A stretch of 64,000 nt of DNA, taken from the NCBI GenBank assembly GCA_009103225.1, contig RHPI01002823.1:907797-971796 (forward strand). The letters run 5' to 3'. The position numbers were made by a program, and so were the translations under genes. The stretch's first letter is position 1; every line of letters starts with the position of its first letter. The notes beneath the pieces were generated by a model. That model saw nothing but the letters and a program-made list of their open reading frames with translations. It was not told the DNA's origin and did not search any database. Positions 29,248 to 38,393 of the stretch are shown piece after piece. The DNA is from Chlorokybus atmophyticus. Its lineage: Eukaryota > Streptophyta > Chlorokybophyceae > Chlorokybales > Chlorokybaceae.

Positions 29248-30505
29248 CCATGTTGTCCTTCATGCGCTCGCCTCGTTGTCCCAACAGGTCCAGTACCCCT
29301 GTGGGGTGCACCTTCAATACCTTGTAGACAGCACGCCCGACGGAGGTATCGAGGGTGTCGCGTGTAGACGCCATACGGTAGACGAAGTCTCCTGACTCGA
29401 AGCGGCGCTCCCGCTCCTTGTAGAAACCACTGCGCACACGCTCGTAATGCAGCGTGTCGCGTTGCTGCGCGATGCGCAGGTTGTTGAAGGCCATGGGGAC
29501 TGTGTGTTCGAACAGCGCACTGCGCACTGTCAAATCATACAACATCTCGTCGGGGTTGTCGAGATTGTCGACCACTCTGTCGACCTCCTGCTGTGCGTGG
29601 AAAGGGAGCAATGGCTGCCTTCCGAACAGTAGATAATATGGGCTGTACTCTCGCAGGGCTGCCTGCTTGGACAGCCGGTAGCCCATTGCTACCCATGGGA
29701 GGTGATCATCCCAGGTATTCTTCTCGTAGGCGAGGACGTACTTGCGCAGTGCCTTCTTGATGGTCTGCACGGTACGCTCGGCGAGGCCGTCGGCCTGTGG
29801 GTGGTCGCGTGAGGTGCGACGGTGGTCGATGAAGCATCTGTCGATAAGCTTGTCGAAGGCTCCTCTGAACTCCGTACCCTGGTCGGTGATGACTTCAGCG
29901 CAGCTGCCGAAGCGTCCGAGTACATGGGAGAGGAAAGCCTGGGCTACTCCCTCACTGCTCTTGTCGGGCAGGGGCACCAGCTCCACCCACTTGGAGAAGT
30001 GCTCGATCATGACGAGGATGTAGCGGTTGCCTCGCGTTGAGGGCGCTAGGTCTCCGAGGATGTCCAGTCCCCAGCGGTAGAACAACCTGGAAATGGGAAG
30101 GGGATGCAAGGTGGCATTGCGCGTGTTGAGGCTGGCGCGAACCATGTCACACTGCAGACAGTTGCTGACGAACCTCCGCACCTGTCTGTGCACCCCATAC
30201 CACCAGTACTGGGTCCTGACCAGGCTGACCGTGCGCTTGACACTGAAGTGCCCGAGCTCGGTGTGAAGGGAGGAGATGATGCCTTCACGTGCAGCTGGTG
30301 TGGGGACCTCCTGATCTGCATCTTGTATCCATCGATACAGCCTGTCGTTGGCCCAGCGGTAACGATGAGTGCGTTGCCGGACGCGGTCCTTCTCGCGTGC
30401 GCTCATGCCTGCTGGAAGTTGTCCAGTCTGAAGCAGTGCGAGGGATGGCTCGTCCAGCCAGATGTCTTGTCGAGTGTCGGTAGGTGCCAGCTCCTCATCA
30501 TCCAC
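29248..30505 (-). CDS. Retrotransposon integrase
   Basis: Minus-strand frame of about 420 codons before the gap. The zinc-binding HHCC domain includes LHTELGHFSVKRTV and CLQCDM. The catalytic core shows the DDE series: first Asp in GLDILGDLAPS, second in VITDQGTEFRG, Glu in QADGLAERTVQTIKK. The C-terminal SH3-like part includes SGDFVYRM and VLKVHPTG and stops at the gap, so a chromodomain cannot be assessed. This frame differs from the RT/RNase H frame. Between 30,650 and 30,505 the likely coding sequence passes through a third frame (ATMFAVAALRSGRKTQIAEA), so at least two small indels separate the RNase H and integrase frames. Confidence 0.92.
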
Positions 30506-30506
30506 C

Positions 30507-32315
30507 TCAGGGTCGGCAGCGATTGCTTCTTCTGATAAGGATCGGTGGTGGTGATGGCGGGTTCGAGAGCGGGCATGTCCCCGTCTGCTGCTGCCTCAGC
30601 GATCTGAGTCTTTCGTCCTGAGCGTAGCGCAGCGACAGCGAACATGGTGGCCACACCTGAAGGTGCAGCTTTAGGCCCAACTCATGTCGGGTGCCTGTGG
30701 CGTCGTTGGTGCTGAGGTGGGGGTTACGGCTGAGGCCATCCGCATCCTGGTTGGCAAGGCCTGCGCGGTGTTCCACCTCGAAGTCGTACTCCTGGAGCAG
30801 CAGCGCCCATCGTGCTTACTTTCCTGTCAGGTGCTGGTTGTTCATTAACCACTTGAGGGGTTGATGGTCAGTGACCAGTTGGAACTGCCGTCCAAACAGG
30901 ATGGGTCGGAAGAAGGAGATGGCCCACACTGCGGCGAGACACTCCCCTTCGTAGCTGCTGTAGTTGGCCTTAGCACTGTTGTTGCTGCGGCTGGCGTACG
31001 ACACTACGCGCTCCTTCTTGTTGTTGTCGTGCTGTACGAGCACGGCCCCCATACCGAGCTTGCTCCAGTCTATGTGCAGGATGAACGACCTGGTGTAGTC
31101 AGGGCGTTGCAGAATGGGAGCTGTGGTGAGGCGGAGCTTCAGCTCCTGAAAAGCCTCCTGTTGTGCCTCCTTCCACAAGAACTCGGTGTCCTTCTTTAGT
31201 AGTTCGTTGAGAGGCCTTGCGATCTTGGCAAAGTCCTTGACAAACCGGCGGTAATAGTTGGCAAGGCCGAGGAAGGCCCGCAGCCGCGTGAGGTCTGTGG
31301 GAGCAGGGATAGCCACCAGTGCCTCCACTTTGGCCTGCTGTACGTACACACCATGGGGCACAATTATGTGTCCTAGGTAGGGTACCTTGTGGGTGAAGAA
31401 GGTGCACTTGTCAGGGTGCACCGTCATCCCGACTTCCTTCAGCCTCTATAGCACCTCTTCGATGTGCTGGAGATGCTCCTCATTGCTGTAACTGAAGATG
31501 AGGATGTCGTCGATGTAGCAGCGTGCGAAGTCCAACCCCTTGAGGGCTTTGTCCATGACGCGCTGAAACTTGGCCGGAGCGTTCTTCAGTCCGAAGGGCA
31601 TGACCTTCCACTGGTAAAGCTGCCGGTTTCCCCAGAAGGAAGTCTTGTGCTTGTCCTCCTCCTTGATGGCGATCTGGTTGTACCCTTGGCGCATATCCAG
31701 GATACTAAAGACCGTGCAGTCTCCTACATCGTCAAAGATGCCTTCTGCGGTAGGCATTTGATACCTGTCCTGCTTGGTCTAGTTGTTGAGGGGGCGATAG
31801 TCGCCACACATGCGCCGGTCTGTCTAGTTGCCTGCTGAATCTTTCTTCAGGGGCATGACGGTCGCGGCCGCAAAGTCCGATGTGGACTCCTCGATCAGGC
31901 CTGCATCTAGCAGCGCCTTGCACCTCTGTTCCACCAAGTCTTCTTCTAGCTTGGAGAGGCGGTACTGTCTTCTGAACACCGGTTCGGTGTCCACTAGTTC
32001 AATGTCCATCTGGTATGCTGAGCAGATGCCCAGCTCCTTCACACTGAAGCTGAATTGGCTCCTCCACTTGTTGAGGAGAGCCTTGAGTTGCTCTCGAGTT
32101 TGGCCTGTGGCCAGCGGTTCAATGGCGTGGGACCACGAGGTAGCGTTGGCGACCACTGGAATGTCTTCCACAGTGACTGCTGCCTGCTCCTCCATATGGG
32201 CGGTCTTGAGGGCGATGTGTGCTGCTTTGGTCTTTGAAAAGCGAGCAATCCACCCCCCACCCAGGTGTTCGAGCTCCTGGAAGGACACATGGCGGTCCTG
32301 GAGAGCAAAGCACAT
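30507..32315 (-). pseudogene. Retrotransposon reverse transcriptase and RNase H, with in-frame stops
   Basis: One reading frame runs from 32315 to 30507 but is interrupted by four stop codons (TAG at about 31824, 31758 and 31446; TAA at about 30816). RT motifs in order: LSKLEEDLVEQ, RRMCGDYRPLN, FSILDMRQGYNQIAI, WKVMPFGLKNAPAKFQ, CYIDDILIFSY (YIDD near 31,500), VPYLGHII and FLGLANYYRRFVKDFAK. RNase H follows with FILHIDWSKLGMGAVLVQ, YEGECLAAVW and VTDHQPLKWL, then the connection LLLQEYDFEVEHRAG. There are no frameshifts inside this part, only stops. The same frame continues upstream into the methyltransferase and protease. Confidence 0.93.
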
Positions 32316-34487
32316 TTACAAGTACCACACCATGCTGTTTTGATCCATGGCGCGCACTAACAACTGACACTGTTGACTGGTTGTCAGCGTGGAGCCTGTG
32401 ATGCTGCCTGGAAAGAATCCCATAGCACGCTCGCGCTCACGGGCATTGGGTTCTTCCAGCTGTCCAGTGTTGGAGTCTAACACCATGCCGTCGCCTCCAT
32501 TGCGGAACGCGTAGGAGCCTGGATAGGATACAAGTGTGGGTAGTGCGCGGCGCGGCTGACCAGGCTGGTTGCACTTGTAGAAGTGGTGGCGGTCAAGGCG
32601 TGTGACCGGTTGCGCTGTGCGTCCAGGGTCCAGGATGTCATCGACGACGAGATTTCGTGGCCGATTGCTGTATAGGTATTCTGCAAACAGGTTCTCCACA
32701 ATGGCCAGGTTGGTCCACTTGGCGCGGACGCGATGTGCGCGAGATCCATGACGCGCGGCGTTGCTTTTGAGAGGATGCCCTAGCAAAGAGCATACTTGTT
32801 GATAGGCCTTGGCGACGTGATGCCGCTTGTCATCCTCGGAGTGCACATTCTTGATGATGTACCCCAAGGGCCTAGCAATCTGACTGGTCTGCAGGAGTTT
32901 GATGACTCTCATTAGCTCCCAGATTAGCTGTGAGCGAGGATCAGAGAGCCCGTGGCCTCTGCCTGCCCTGGAGTGCCCTTGACACTCCCATCCTGCTATC
33001 AGCAGGTCAATGTTGCCGACTGCCTGCAGGTGATCCTTGGTAATCCAGCGGATGTCCTGCGGCAGAGCCTTCTGGCTCCCTTGCAGTGCCGACAGCGGTA
33101 GCTGCTGCGGGTAGCGCTGGTGCAGCTGTCGTAAATGATGGCTCAGAGCCTCCTGTGCATGAGGGTCAGGGTCACAGTAGAGGTACTTGGTGACTGTTGT
33201 TCCTGTGTTAAGAACAGCCGCAAGCCCACTGCCTATGCCTCCAAACAGCTCCAGCACGGTGATGCCTTGTTGTCGGCGGAACATGTGGAACTCCACAACT
33301 CCAGTAGCTATGTGGTACTGCTCCTGCACTGTAGCCTGGTCTTTGTAGACAAGGAAGTGTGCAGTGAGCTGAGGCCTGGTCAGTAGCATGTGTGCTGCTA
33401 CTTGTGCGCTCCAGCGACGCTCGGATGGCTCCTGAAAGGCCACTTCTTTGGTGTCAGTCTCCTGAGACTCATCGTACGGTGTAGGAGAGTCTTCTTCAGC
33501 GTTTAGGCTCGAGCTTGAGCTCGTTGCAGTTGTTCTCGGCTGCGTTCGGGCACAAGGCACACGTGAGCTTTTTGTAGGACTGTAGGTGGCTGCTGCGGCC
33601 GACCTTCGTTGCGAGCGGGCCTTGTCCACCAGTTTGAGAGGTAGGAATCCCTGCTCCTCTCCATCATCCTCATCCCAATGCGGTCGAAACCATGCCTGCT
33701 CAGTCCAGCAGTCCATCCCCATGCCGACAGGGAAGTTGCAGTCCTGTCCCAGCAGTAGGTCAAAGGACCCGGCATCGGTGACCACACACCTTTGTACAAT
33801 CTCGGTGCTGTGGGAAGGGTTTAGTCCGGTGAGGCGGATGCTCACAACCTGCTTGGTAAGGCCGAGCACCTTGTCGCAGTTGCCGGTTGCGGTGTCCAGC
33901 TGGTAGGGACAGGGCAGCAGCTCAGCGCTGGTGATGCCGAGATCTCGTGCGAGGTAGCGCCCAATAATGACAGGCTGTGCTCCAGTGTCCAGCATCACGC
34001 GTTTGGGTGCCCGCCCATTGACGGTCACGTGCTTGCCTTGGTTGGCGATCATGGCTGCATTGGCGTTGATGCGCAGCCTCTTGAAGCGACGGAACCTCTT
34101 GCGTGGAGAGACTGTTGCTTCACTCTCATCTGCGGGGCCTGACCGTAGGGCAGCCAGGGCTCCTCTGCCTGATGGATCTTGTGGACCTCCTTGTCCTCGG
34201 TTTTGTCGAAACCGTCCTTGTCGCGGTTGCTGGTACACGCGTGGTGGCCTAGGCACTGGAGGTGCTGCTGCAACCTGTCCAAGTGGAGGTGCAGGAGGGT
34301 TGACCCTCTGTGCAGCTGTTGTCATGCCAGGAGGAGTGGCCAGTGGCTGTGGCGGGAACCCTGGAGGACCTGGTGTTTGCGGGACTGCCTCTCGTGCAGC
34401 CTGCTCCTCTGCATAGGTCCATCGCACAGCATGGGCTGCCTCTCTGACTAGTGTACCTTCCCATGTAGCCGTCGCATTGTTGTTCAC
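32316..34487 (-). CDS. Retrotransposon aspartic protease fused to C5-cytosine DNA methyltransferase
   Basis: A ~723-codon stretch of the pol frame. The first third is Pro/Gln/Arg-rich. The retropepsin motif VMLDTGAQPVIIG lies at about 33,970-34,000 (DTGA 33978-33989), with FDLLLGQD as its later motif. The last ~320 residues form a C5-MTase fold. Motif I is VLELFGGIGSGLAAV (33,205-33,270), where AdoMet binds. Motif IV is GWECQGHSRAGRGHGLSD, with catalytic Cys codon 32982-32984. The motif VI position reads IIKNVHS (usual Glu of ENV is Lys). Motif VIII-like is AHRVRAKWTN. The C-terminal motif IX/X region is RERERAMGFFPGSITG and QLLVRAMDQN. The frame is continuous with the upstream 425-codon region (one TAG at about 34506) and the downstream RT (one TAA at about 32316), so the enzyme would be part of the Pol polyprotein. 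Confidence 0.9.
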   Translation of the reverse strand: MNNNATATWEGTLVREAAHAVRWTYAEEQAAREAVPQTPGPPGFPPQPLATPPGMTTAAQRVNPPAPPLGQVAAAPPVPRPPRVYQQPRQGRFRQNRGQGGPQDPSGRGALAALRSGPADESEATVSPRKRFRRFKRLRINANAAMIANQGKHVTVNGRAPKRVMLDTGAQPVIIGRYLARDLGITSAELLPCPYQLDTATGNCDKVLGLTKQVVSIRLTGLNPSHSTEIVQRCVVTDAGSFDLLLGQDCNFPVGMGMDCWTEQAWFRPHWDEDDGEEQGFLPLKLVDKARSQRRSAAAATYSPTKSSRVPCARTQPRTTATSSSSSLNAEEDSPTPYDESQETDTKEVAFQEPSERRWSAQVAAHMLLTRPQLTAHFLVYKDQATVQEQYHIATGVVEFHMFRRQQGITVLELFGGIGSGLAAVLNTGTTVTKYLYCDPDPHAQEALSHHLRQLHQRYPQQLPLSALQGSQKALPQDIRWITKDHLQAVGNIDLLIAGWECQGHSRAGRGHGLSDPRSQLIWELMRVIKLLQTSQIARPLGYIIKNVHSEDDKRHHVAKAYQQVCSLLGHPLKSNAARHGSRAHRVRAKWTNLAIVENLFAEYLYSNRPRNLVVDDILDPGRTAQPVTRLDRHHFYKCNQPGQPRRALPTLVSYPGSYAFRNGGDGMVLDSNTGQLEEPNARERERAMGFFPGSITGSTLTTSQQCQLLVRAMDQNSMVWYL

Positions 34488-34505
34488 GTCTATATAGCGA
34501 TGGTT

Positions 34506-35783
34506 CTAAGGCATGGGCTGCAGGTACACTGCGCGTAGAAGCCGCGCTCTCGTGTCGTGGGTGATGGTGGGCACCCTGAGGATCCCTGCCATGTAAGCAT
34601 CCCATCTGCCGTTGATCACTCCCACTTCCAGCACTGTTATTGCTCGTGCGCGTACAGTGAGGCGGGTCTCTGGCTGTTGGACATGCTGCTCGTAAGCAGC
34701 GGCGATGCGCCTGCGCTGACGTCCTGCCTCCACTCCTGGCAAACTCAGTATAGCCTCCAGAGCTCCCTCCAGAGTGTCAGTGGCGGCGGAAGCCACTTCA
34801 TCATAGGCTTGCCGTATGGAGCGAAGGAATGCGTCCACCCACGCTATTCTGGCGCCGAAAGCGAACAACGGGACTGCGGGATGGTTGGTGACCAGCCACG
34901 TCACTAACCGTGCGCGTGCCGCGTTGCCATTGTCTCGCATCCCAAGCATCTGCCGAAGTCCAATGCCTTCTTGCCGATGCAGCATGGTTGCTTGTCGCAA
35001 CAGAGCAGTGCGTAGTTGTTGCTCTCCAACCAGTCCTGCTCCATCTCTTTGTGTACACCCTTGTGGTGTAAGGTAGCCCCTCCCTGGCTCCCTTTGGTCC
35101 TCAGGTAGATCCTCCACCAGCGCAGGCAGCAACGGGGCGATCACCCCCCTGGTTTGTTGAGCCAACGCCCTCGCTTGGTCAGAGTTGGTCTCGACGAAGA
35201 GCGGAGTGGTGCTGGAGGATGGACCAGCAGCTGGTGACTGCGGTACTGGTGCACGCGTAGCTTCAAGAGCTTGTTCACGTGCAGCAATGGCGGCAGCTTG
35301 ATCCTGTCGCCAATGATATGCTTGTTCCAGTGCGTGGTAGCGCTGATGAAGGCGAGCGGTTGTAGGAAGTCCGAGTGCTTCATCAGTGCCCAAAGGCAGG
35401 TCGGCTGCGTCGGCGATGCGCTGCTGGACGGTGTCTCGGCGGTCCCGATACGTGTCCAGCGGGCTGGGTTCAAAGGTGGTGGTTGGCATGCGTGCAGACC
35501 GGTGCGGGGCGGTCTGCATGTTGTTGTGCAGCGCCCAGAACAGCTGCAGGGCCAACTCCAACACTACCGGTGGGCTGTAGCTGATCAAAAACACCCTGTC
35601 ACGCTTCGGAGGTGCAGTGCCAGCAAGGATCTCATCTTCCAATTGGTGTTGAGTAAGTGCTGGAAGGGTGTGAACCTCTGGTAGCGGGAAGACGCGATCA
35701 TCGCGGGCGACATGCGTGGTGCGCTCCCCCCCCGACCGAAGGCGATGGTAGTGGGGTCTGCTCCGCGCAGGATGGTTTCCCAT
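34506..35783 (-). CDS. Retrotransposon ORF segment of unknown function between Gag and protease
   Basis: About 425 codons in the same frame as the protease/methyltransferase, rich in Ala, Arg, Gln and Leu with long predicted helices (for example RTALLRQATMLHRQEG and YHALEQAYHWRQDQAAA). No zinc knuckle, catalytic motif or known domain was recognised. It overlaps the end of gag by ~200 nt in a different frame. The switch maps to a run of eight C (+ strand) near 35727-35735, after which GGERTTHVARDDRV looks like the natural continuation of gag. It could be a second capsid-like or nucleic-acid-binding part. Confidence 0.6.
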   Translation of the reverse strand: MGNHPARSRPHYHRLRSGGERTTHVARDDRVFPLPEVHTLPALTQHQLEDEILAGTAPPKRDRVFLISYSPPVVLELALQLFWALHNNMQTAPHRSARMPTTTFEPSPLDTYRDRRDTVQQRIADAADLPLGTDEALGLPTTARLHQRYHALEQAYHWRQDQAAAIAAREQALEATRAPVPQSPAAGPSSSTTPLFVETNSDQARALAQQTRGVIAPLLPALVEDLPEDQREPGRGYLTPQGCTQRDGAGLVGEQQLRTALLRQATMLHRQEGIGLRQMLGMRDNGNAARARLVTWLVTNHPAVPLFAFGARIAWVDAFLRSIRQAYDEVASAATDTLEGALEAILSLPGVEAGRQRRRIAAAYEQHVQQPETRLTVRARAITVLEVGVINGRWDAYMAGILRVPTITHDTRARLLRAVYLQPMP

Positions 35784-37855
35784 GCTCGCTCAGCTTGCTG
35801 ACCAGTTGGGACAGCCTGAGTGACGTCGAGAGCGGGCAGAGTGGCTGCGCGCGTCGCTGCAGAGACAGCGGGCTCGACGATGGCCATTGTGGCAGTTGCG
35901 ACGGTATCGGTCGGTGGTGCGAGAGTTGTCTCAACGCCTACGGACAGAGGCACTGCTGCAGTGGGAAGTGCACCGCCCACTGGTGCAGATTCGGTAGAGA
36001 TGGCGGCTGTTGCCATTGTGCTCACCAGTGTCGGCGTCCCGGTGTCCATCGGTGTACCAGGTTGTGGTGCAACTGGAGTGGGTGCTGCTGACGTTGGTGG
36101 AGTCGACGTTGTAGCCGGTGTGGCTGTTGCTGCGGAGGCAGCACCACTGGTGGCTTCGGAGGAGGTGCCTGCTGATGTTGTTGCAGCTTCCCCTCGTGCT
36201 CCTCGTGATGGTTGCACGCGGGACGGAGTGTTCCTGTCTCTCTCGCGTTTTGCAGCCATCAGCGCCCATCGGGCAGCGTAGCAGGCGCGGTAGTCCTGCT
36301 CCTTGTCTTCCTCCATGCATGCCATACGCGCCATGAGGGCTGCCATATGGTCATCAGCTGGTGGGTTGGCTGAAGCCTTGGTGGCAACAGCAGCAGCGCG
36401 CGGACGTGTCTCTGGTCCCTTACGCTGAGGAGGTCTGTTCTTCCCCCTGTAGCCTTGCTCTTCCTTGCGAACACTGGCGTCGTTGTTGTTGTTACTGCCA
36501 TCAGCGTTGTTGCTGTTGTGGGCTCCAGTGTTGTCGCTATTGTAGCCACTGAAGTGGTTGCCAGTGTGGCCTCCAGTGTTGTTGCTGTTGTAGCCACTGA
36601 AGTTGTTGCCAGTGTGGCCTCCAGTGTTGTTGCTGTTGTAGCCACTGAAGTTGTGGTTGTAGCTGTTGCCAGTGTGGCCTCCAGTGTTGTTGCTGTTGTA
36701 GCCACTGAAGTTGTTGCCAGTGTGGCCTCCAGTGTTGTTGCTGTTGTAGCCACCGGAGTAGTTGTGGTTGTAGCTGTGGGCGGGCCTCAACTCTGGGAAC
36801 TTGAGCCAGCAGACTGACTCCAAATGACCAGTCCTATGACAGTGGTCGCAAACCAAAGTTGAGTATTCTTCGGTGCACTCCTTTTCGTAGTGCCCATGCC
36901 GTCCACAGCGATGACACAGCACAGGGGCAGCAAGTGCAGCATGAGCTGACCGTTTCCCTTTGTCGCGTGCTGGTGGAGCGTCCCGCCCACGGTCGCGGCG
37001 AGGAGGCTCAGTTGTCGTGCTAACTATAGGCCGTGCGGCGCTGCGGTTGGTGTCCAGCACTGCCTTCTCATACACCAAGCGCTTGTGGATGGCTTGTGCA
37101 GTCTCGAAGGCTTCTTTGAGGGTGTAACCAAGGGGCCTGCTGTAGTTCAGAGTCAGGCGTGTCGACTCGCTCAGAGCAGCATCCAACTCATTGACGTATA
37201 TCACTGCAGCAGCCTCCTCACTGACAATCTTGTAGTCAGTGTCCTTCAGCAGACCTTCCAGTCTGGAGTACAAGCGGAGGGGATCCTCATTGGGCTTGCG
37301 TCGGAAGCGTCTCAGCTCCTCAACCTTGCTGGTGGTCTGAGGAGGGAAGGTACGGCGCAGGGCAGCGTACAGGTCCTTGAGTGGAGAATCACAGATGGCA
37401 GCACCTACGGTGATGGCTGGTGCGCGCAGTGCTGCTGACCCGAGGGTGAAAGCACTGCCTCCTGCACGAGAGCCAGGTGTTGCTAGAGGTAGAGGAGTAC
37501 CCAACTCTGCGGCTGCCGCTTGTTGTGCAGCTCTTTGTTCCTCAATGATGATGGCAGAACGGTCAAGGATGCGGACTCGACGTGTGGCCTCCTTGGACTC
37601 AACTTCTGCAGGGGTCAAGTTGACAAGTACCAACTCTGGTTCCTCCTCCTCTGCCTGCTTGAGAGCTGCAGCTATGGACAAGCCTGTTACTGCAACTGAA
37701 GTGGCAGGTGGAACGACACCTGCTGGACGGTGCAGAGATGCAGATGCTATGGTGCTGGCAAGCTCGTCATAGCCGTCTACTCGACGCAGTTCAGCAACGG
37801 ACATCGTGTGCTTCATGATCAAGATAATGAGCAGCAATGTGGAAAGAGATCTCAT
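35585..37855 (-). CDS. Retrotransposon Gag with two CCHC zinc knuckles
   Basis: About 750 codons. The capsid-like part includes FPPQTTSKVEELRRFRRKPN and LRLYSRLEGLLKDTDYK, typical of gypsy Gag. Two zinc knuckles, CHRCGRHGHYEKEC and CDHCHRTGHLESVC, lie at about 36,917-36,810. They are followed by an Asn/Gly/His-rich tandem repeat, then a Thr/Ala/Pro-rich tail. It is preceded by a 133-codon ORF in another frame (38192-37791) whose end, WSDEISFHIAAHYLDH, looks like the N-terminal part of the same capsid domain, so a frame change near 37,800 is likely. Confidence 0.85.
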   Translation of the reverse strand: MRSLSTLLLIILIMKHTMSVAELRRVDGYDELASTIASASLHRPAGVVPPATSVAVTGLSIAAALKQAEEEEPELVLVNLTPAEVESKEATRRVRILDRSAIIIEEQRAAQQAAAAELGTPLPLATPGSRAGGSAFTLGSAALRAPAITVGAAICDSPLKDLYAALRRTFPPQTTSKVEELRRFRRKPNEDPLRLYSRLEGLLKDTDYKIVSEEAAAVIYVNELDAALSESTRLTLNYSRPLGYTLKEAFETAQAIHKRLVYEKAVLDTNRSAARPIVSTTTEPPRRDRGRDAPPARDKGKRSAHAALAAPVLCHRCGRHGHYEKECTEEYSTLVCDHCHRTGHLESVCWLKFPELRPAHSYNHNYSGGYNSNNTGGHTGNNFSGYNSNNTGGHTGNSYNHNFSGYNSNNTGGHTGNNFSGYNSNNTGGHTGNHFSGYNSDNTGAHNSNNADGSNNNNDASVRKEEQGYRGKNRPPQRKGPETRPRAAAVATKASANPPADDHMAALMARMACMEEDKEQDYRACYAARWALMAAKRERDRNTPSRVQPSRGARGEAATTSAGTSSEATSGAASAATATPATTSTPPTSAAPTPVAPQPGTPMDTGTPTLVSTMATAAISTESAPVGGALPTAAVPLSVGVETTLAPPTDTVATATMAIVEPAVSAATRAATLPALDVTQAVPTGQQAERAWETILRGADPTTIAFGRGGSAPRMSPAMIASSRYQRFTPFQHLLNTNWKMRSLLALHLRSVTGCF
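36477..36780 (-). repeat. 48-nt coding minisatellite within gag
   Basis: Five to six imperfect units encoding variants of NSNNTGGHTGNNFSGY. Some units are shortened or carry an inserted SYNHN segment. Unit similarity is high, indicating recent expansion or slippage. Confidence 0.88.
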
Positions 37856-38192
37856 CTGACCAGTCTTTGTTCTTCAGAGCTTGCTGCCGCATCTTGGAGT
37901 GGAACTTGATGATGAACTCATCCAGCGAGGTGGTGCCGGCACGTCCGGAGAAGCGCAGGGATGTGGTTGAACTGGAAGACTCCATCTCGTTGTCGTCGCT
38001 GTCCGATGATAGTGGAGAAGCTTGATGACGAGGAGTAGAGTGGAGCGGGGTGAAGCTGGAGATGGAGCGCGAGCCTCTGCTGCTGCGGTCGATGCTCCCG
38101 TCACTGGTCCGCTCGTAGGTGAGGTTGGTGGTTGGGCTCCAACTGCTGAGGTCACCCTCGTCTATTGGGGAGAACGGGGTGGGCCTGCTCAT
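37791..38192 (-). CDS. N-terminal ORF of the retrotransposon (gag start)
   Basis: 133 codons beginning MSRPTPFSPIDEGDLSSWS; a Ser/Thr-rich leader, then TSLDEFIIKFHSKMRQQALK and WSDEISFHIAAHYLDH, which resemble the first helices of a retrotransposon capsid. It ends at TGA inside the overlap with the main gag frame. Either a −1/+1 shift joins the two or this is a separate small protein. Confidence 0.55.
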   Translation of the reverse strand: MSRPTPFSPIDEGDLSSWSPTTNLTYERTSDGSIDRSSRGSRSISSFTPLHSTPRHQASPLSSDSDDNEMESSSSTTSLRFSGRAGTTSLDEFIIKFHSKMRQQALKNKDWSDEISFHIAAHYLDHEAHDVRC

Positions 38193-38393
38193 ACAGCTGG
38201 TCCAGAGGTGAAAGGGTAGAGTGCTTATGCTCTACCGTCTATCCTGATGTTGTTACCACCCAAACCACTAGTGCTTGTGCGCACTATGTGATGACAATGA
38301 TAACGAATGCCCAGCACTCCATCCCTGGGTGCAGACTGCACTATCTGATGCAGATTGCAACACACTCACTTGTGCAAAGAGGGTGACACTGTA

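Noticed and set aside
30816-35783. UAG/UAA as glutamine codons in this organism
   Set aside because: CUL1 ends at the family-conserved YLA followed by TAG TAG, and the carrier, LysRS, DHAR and F-box/LRR genes also end at TAG in expected places. A nuclear Gln reassignment of UAG in the host is not supported; only the retrotransposon shows such stops.
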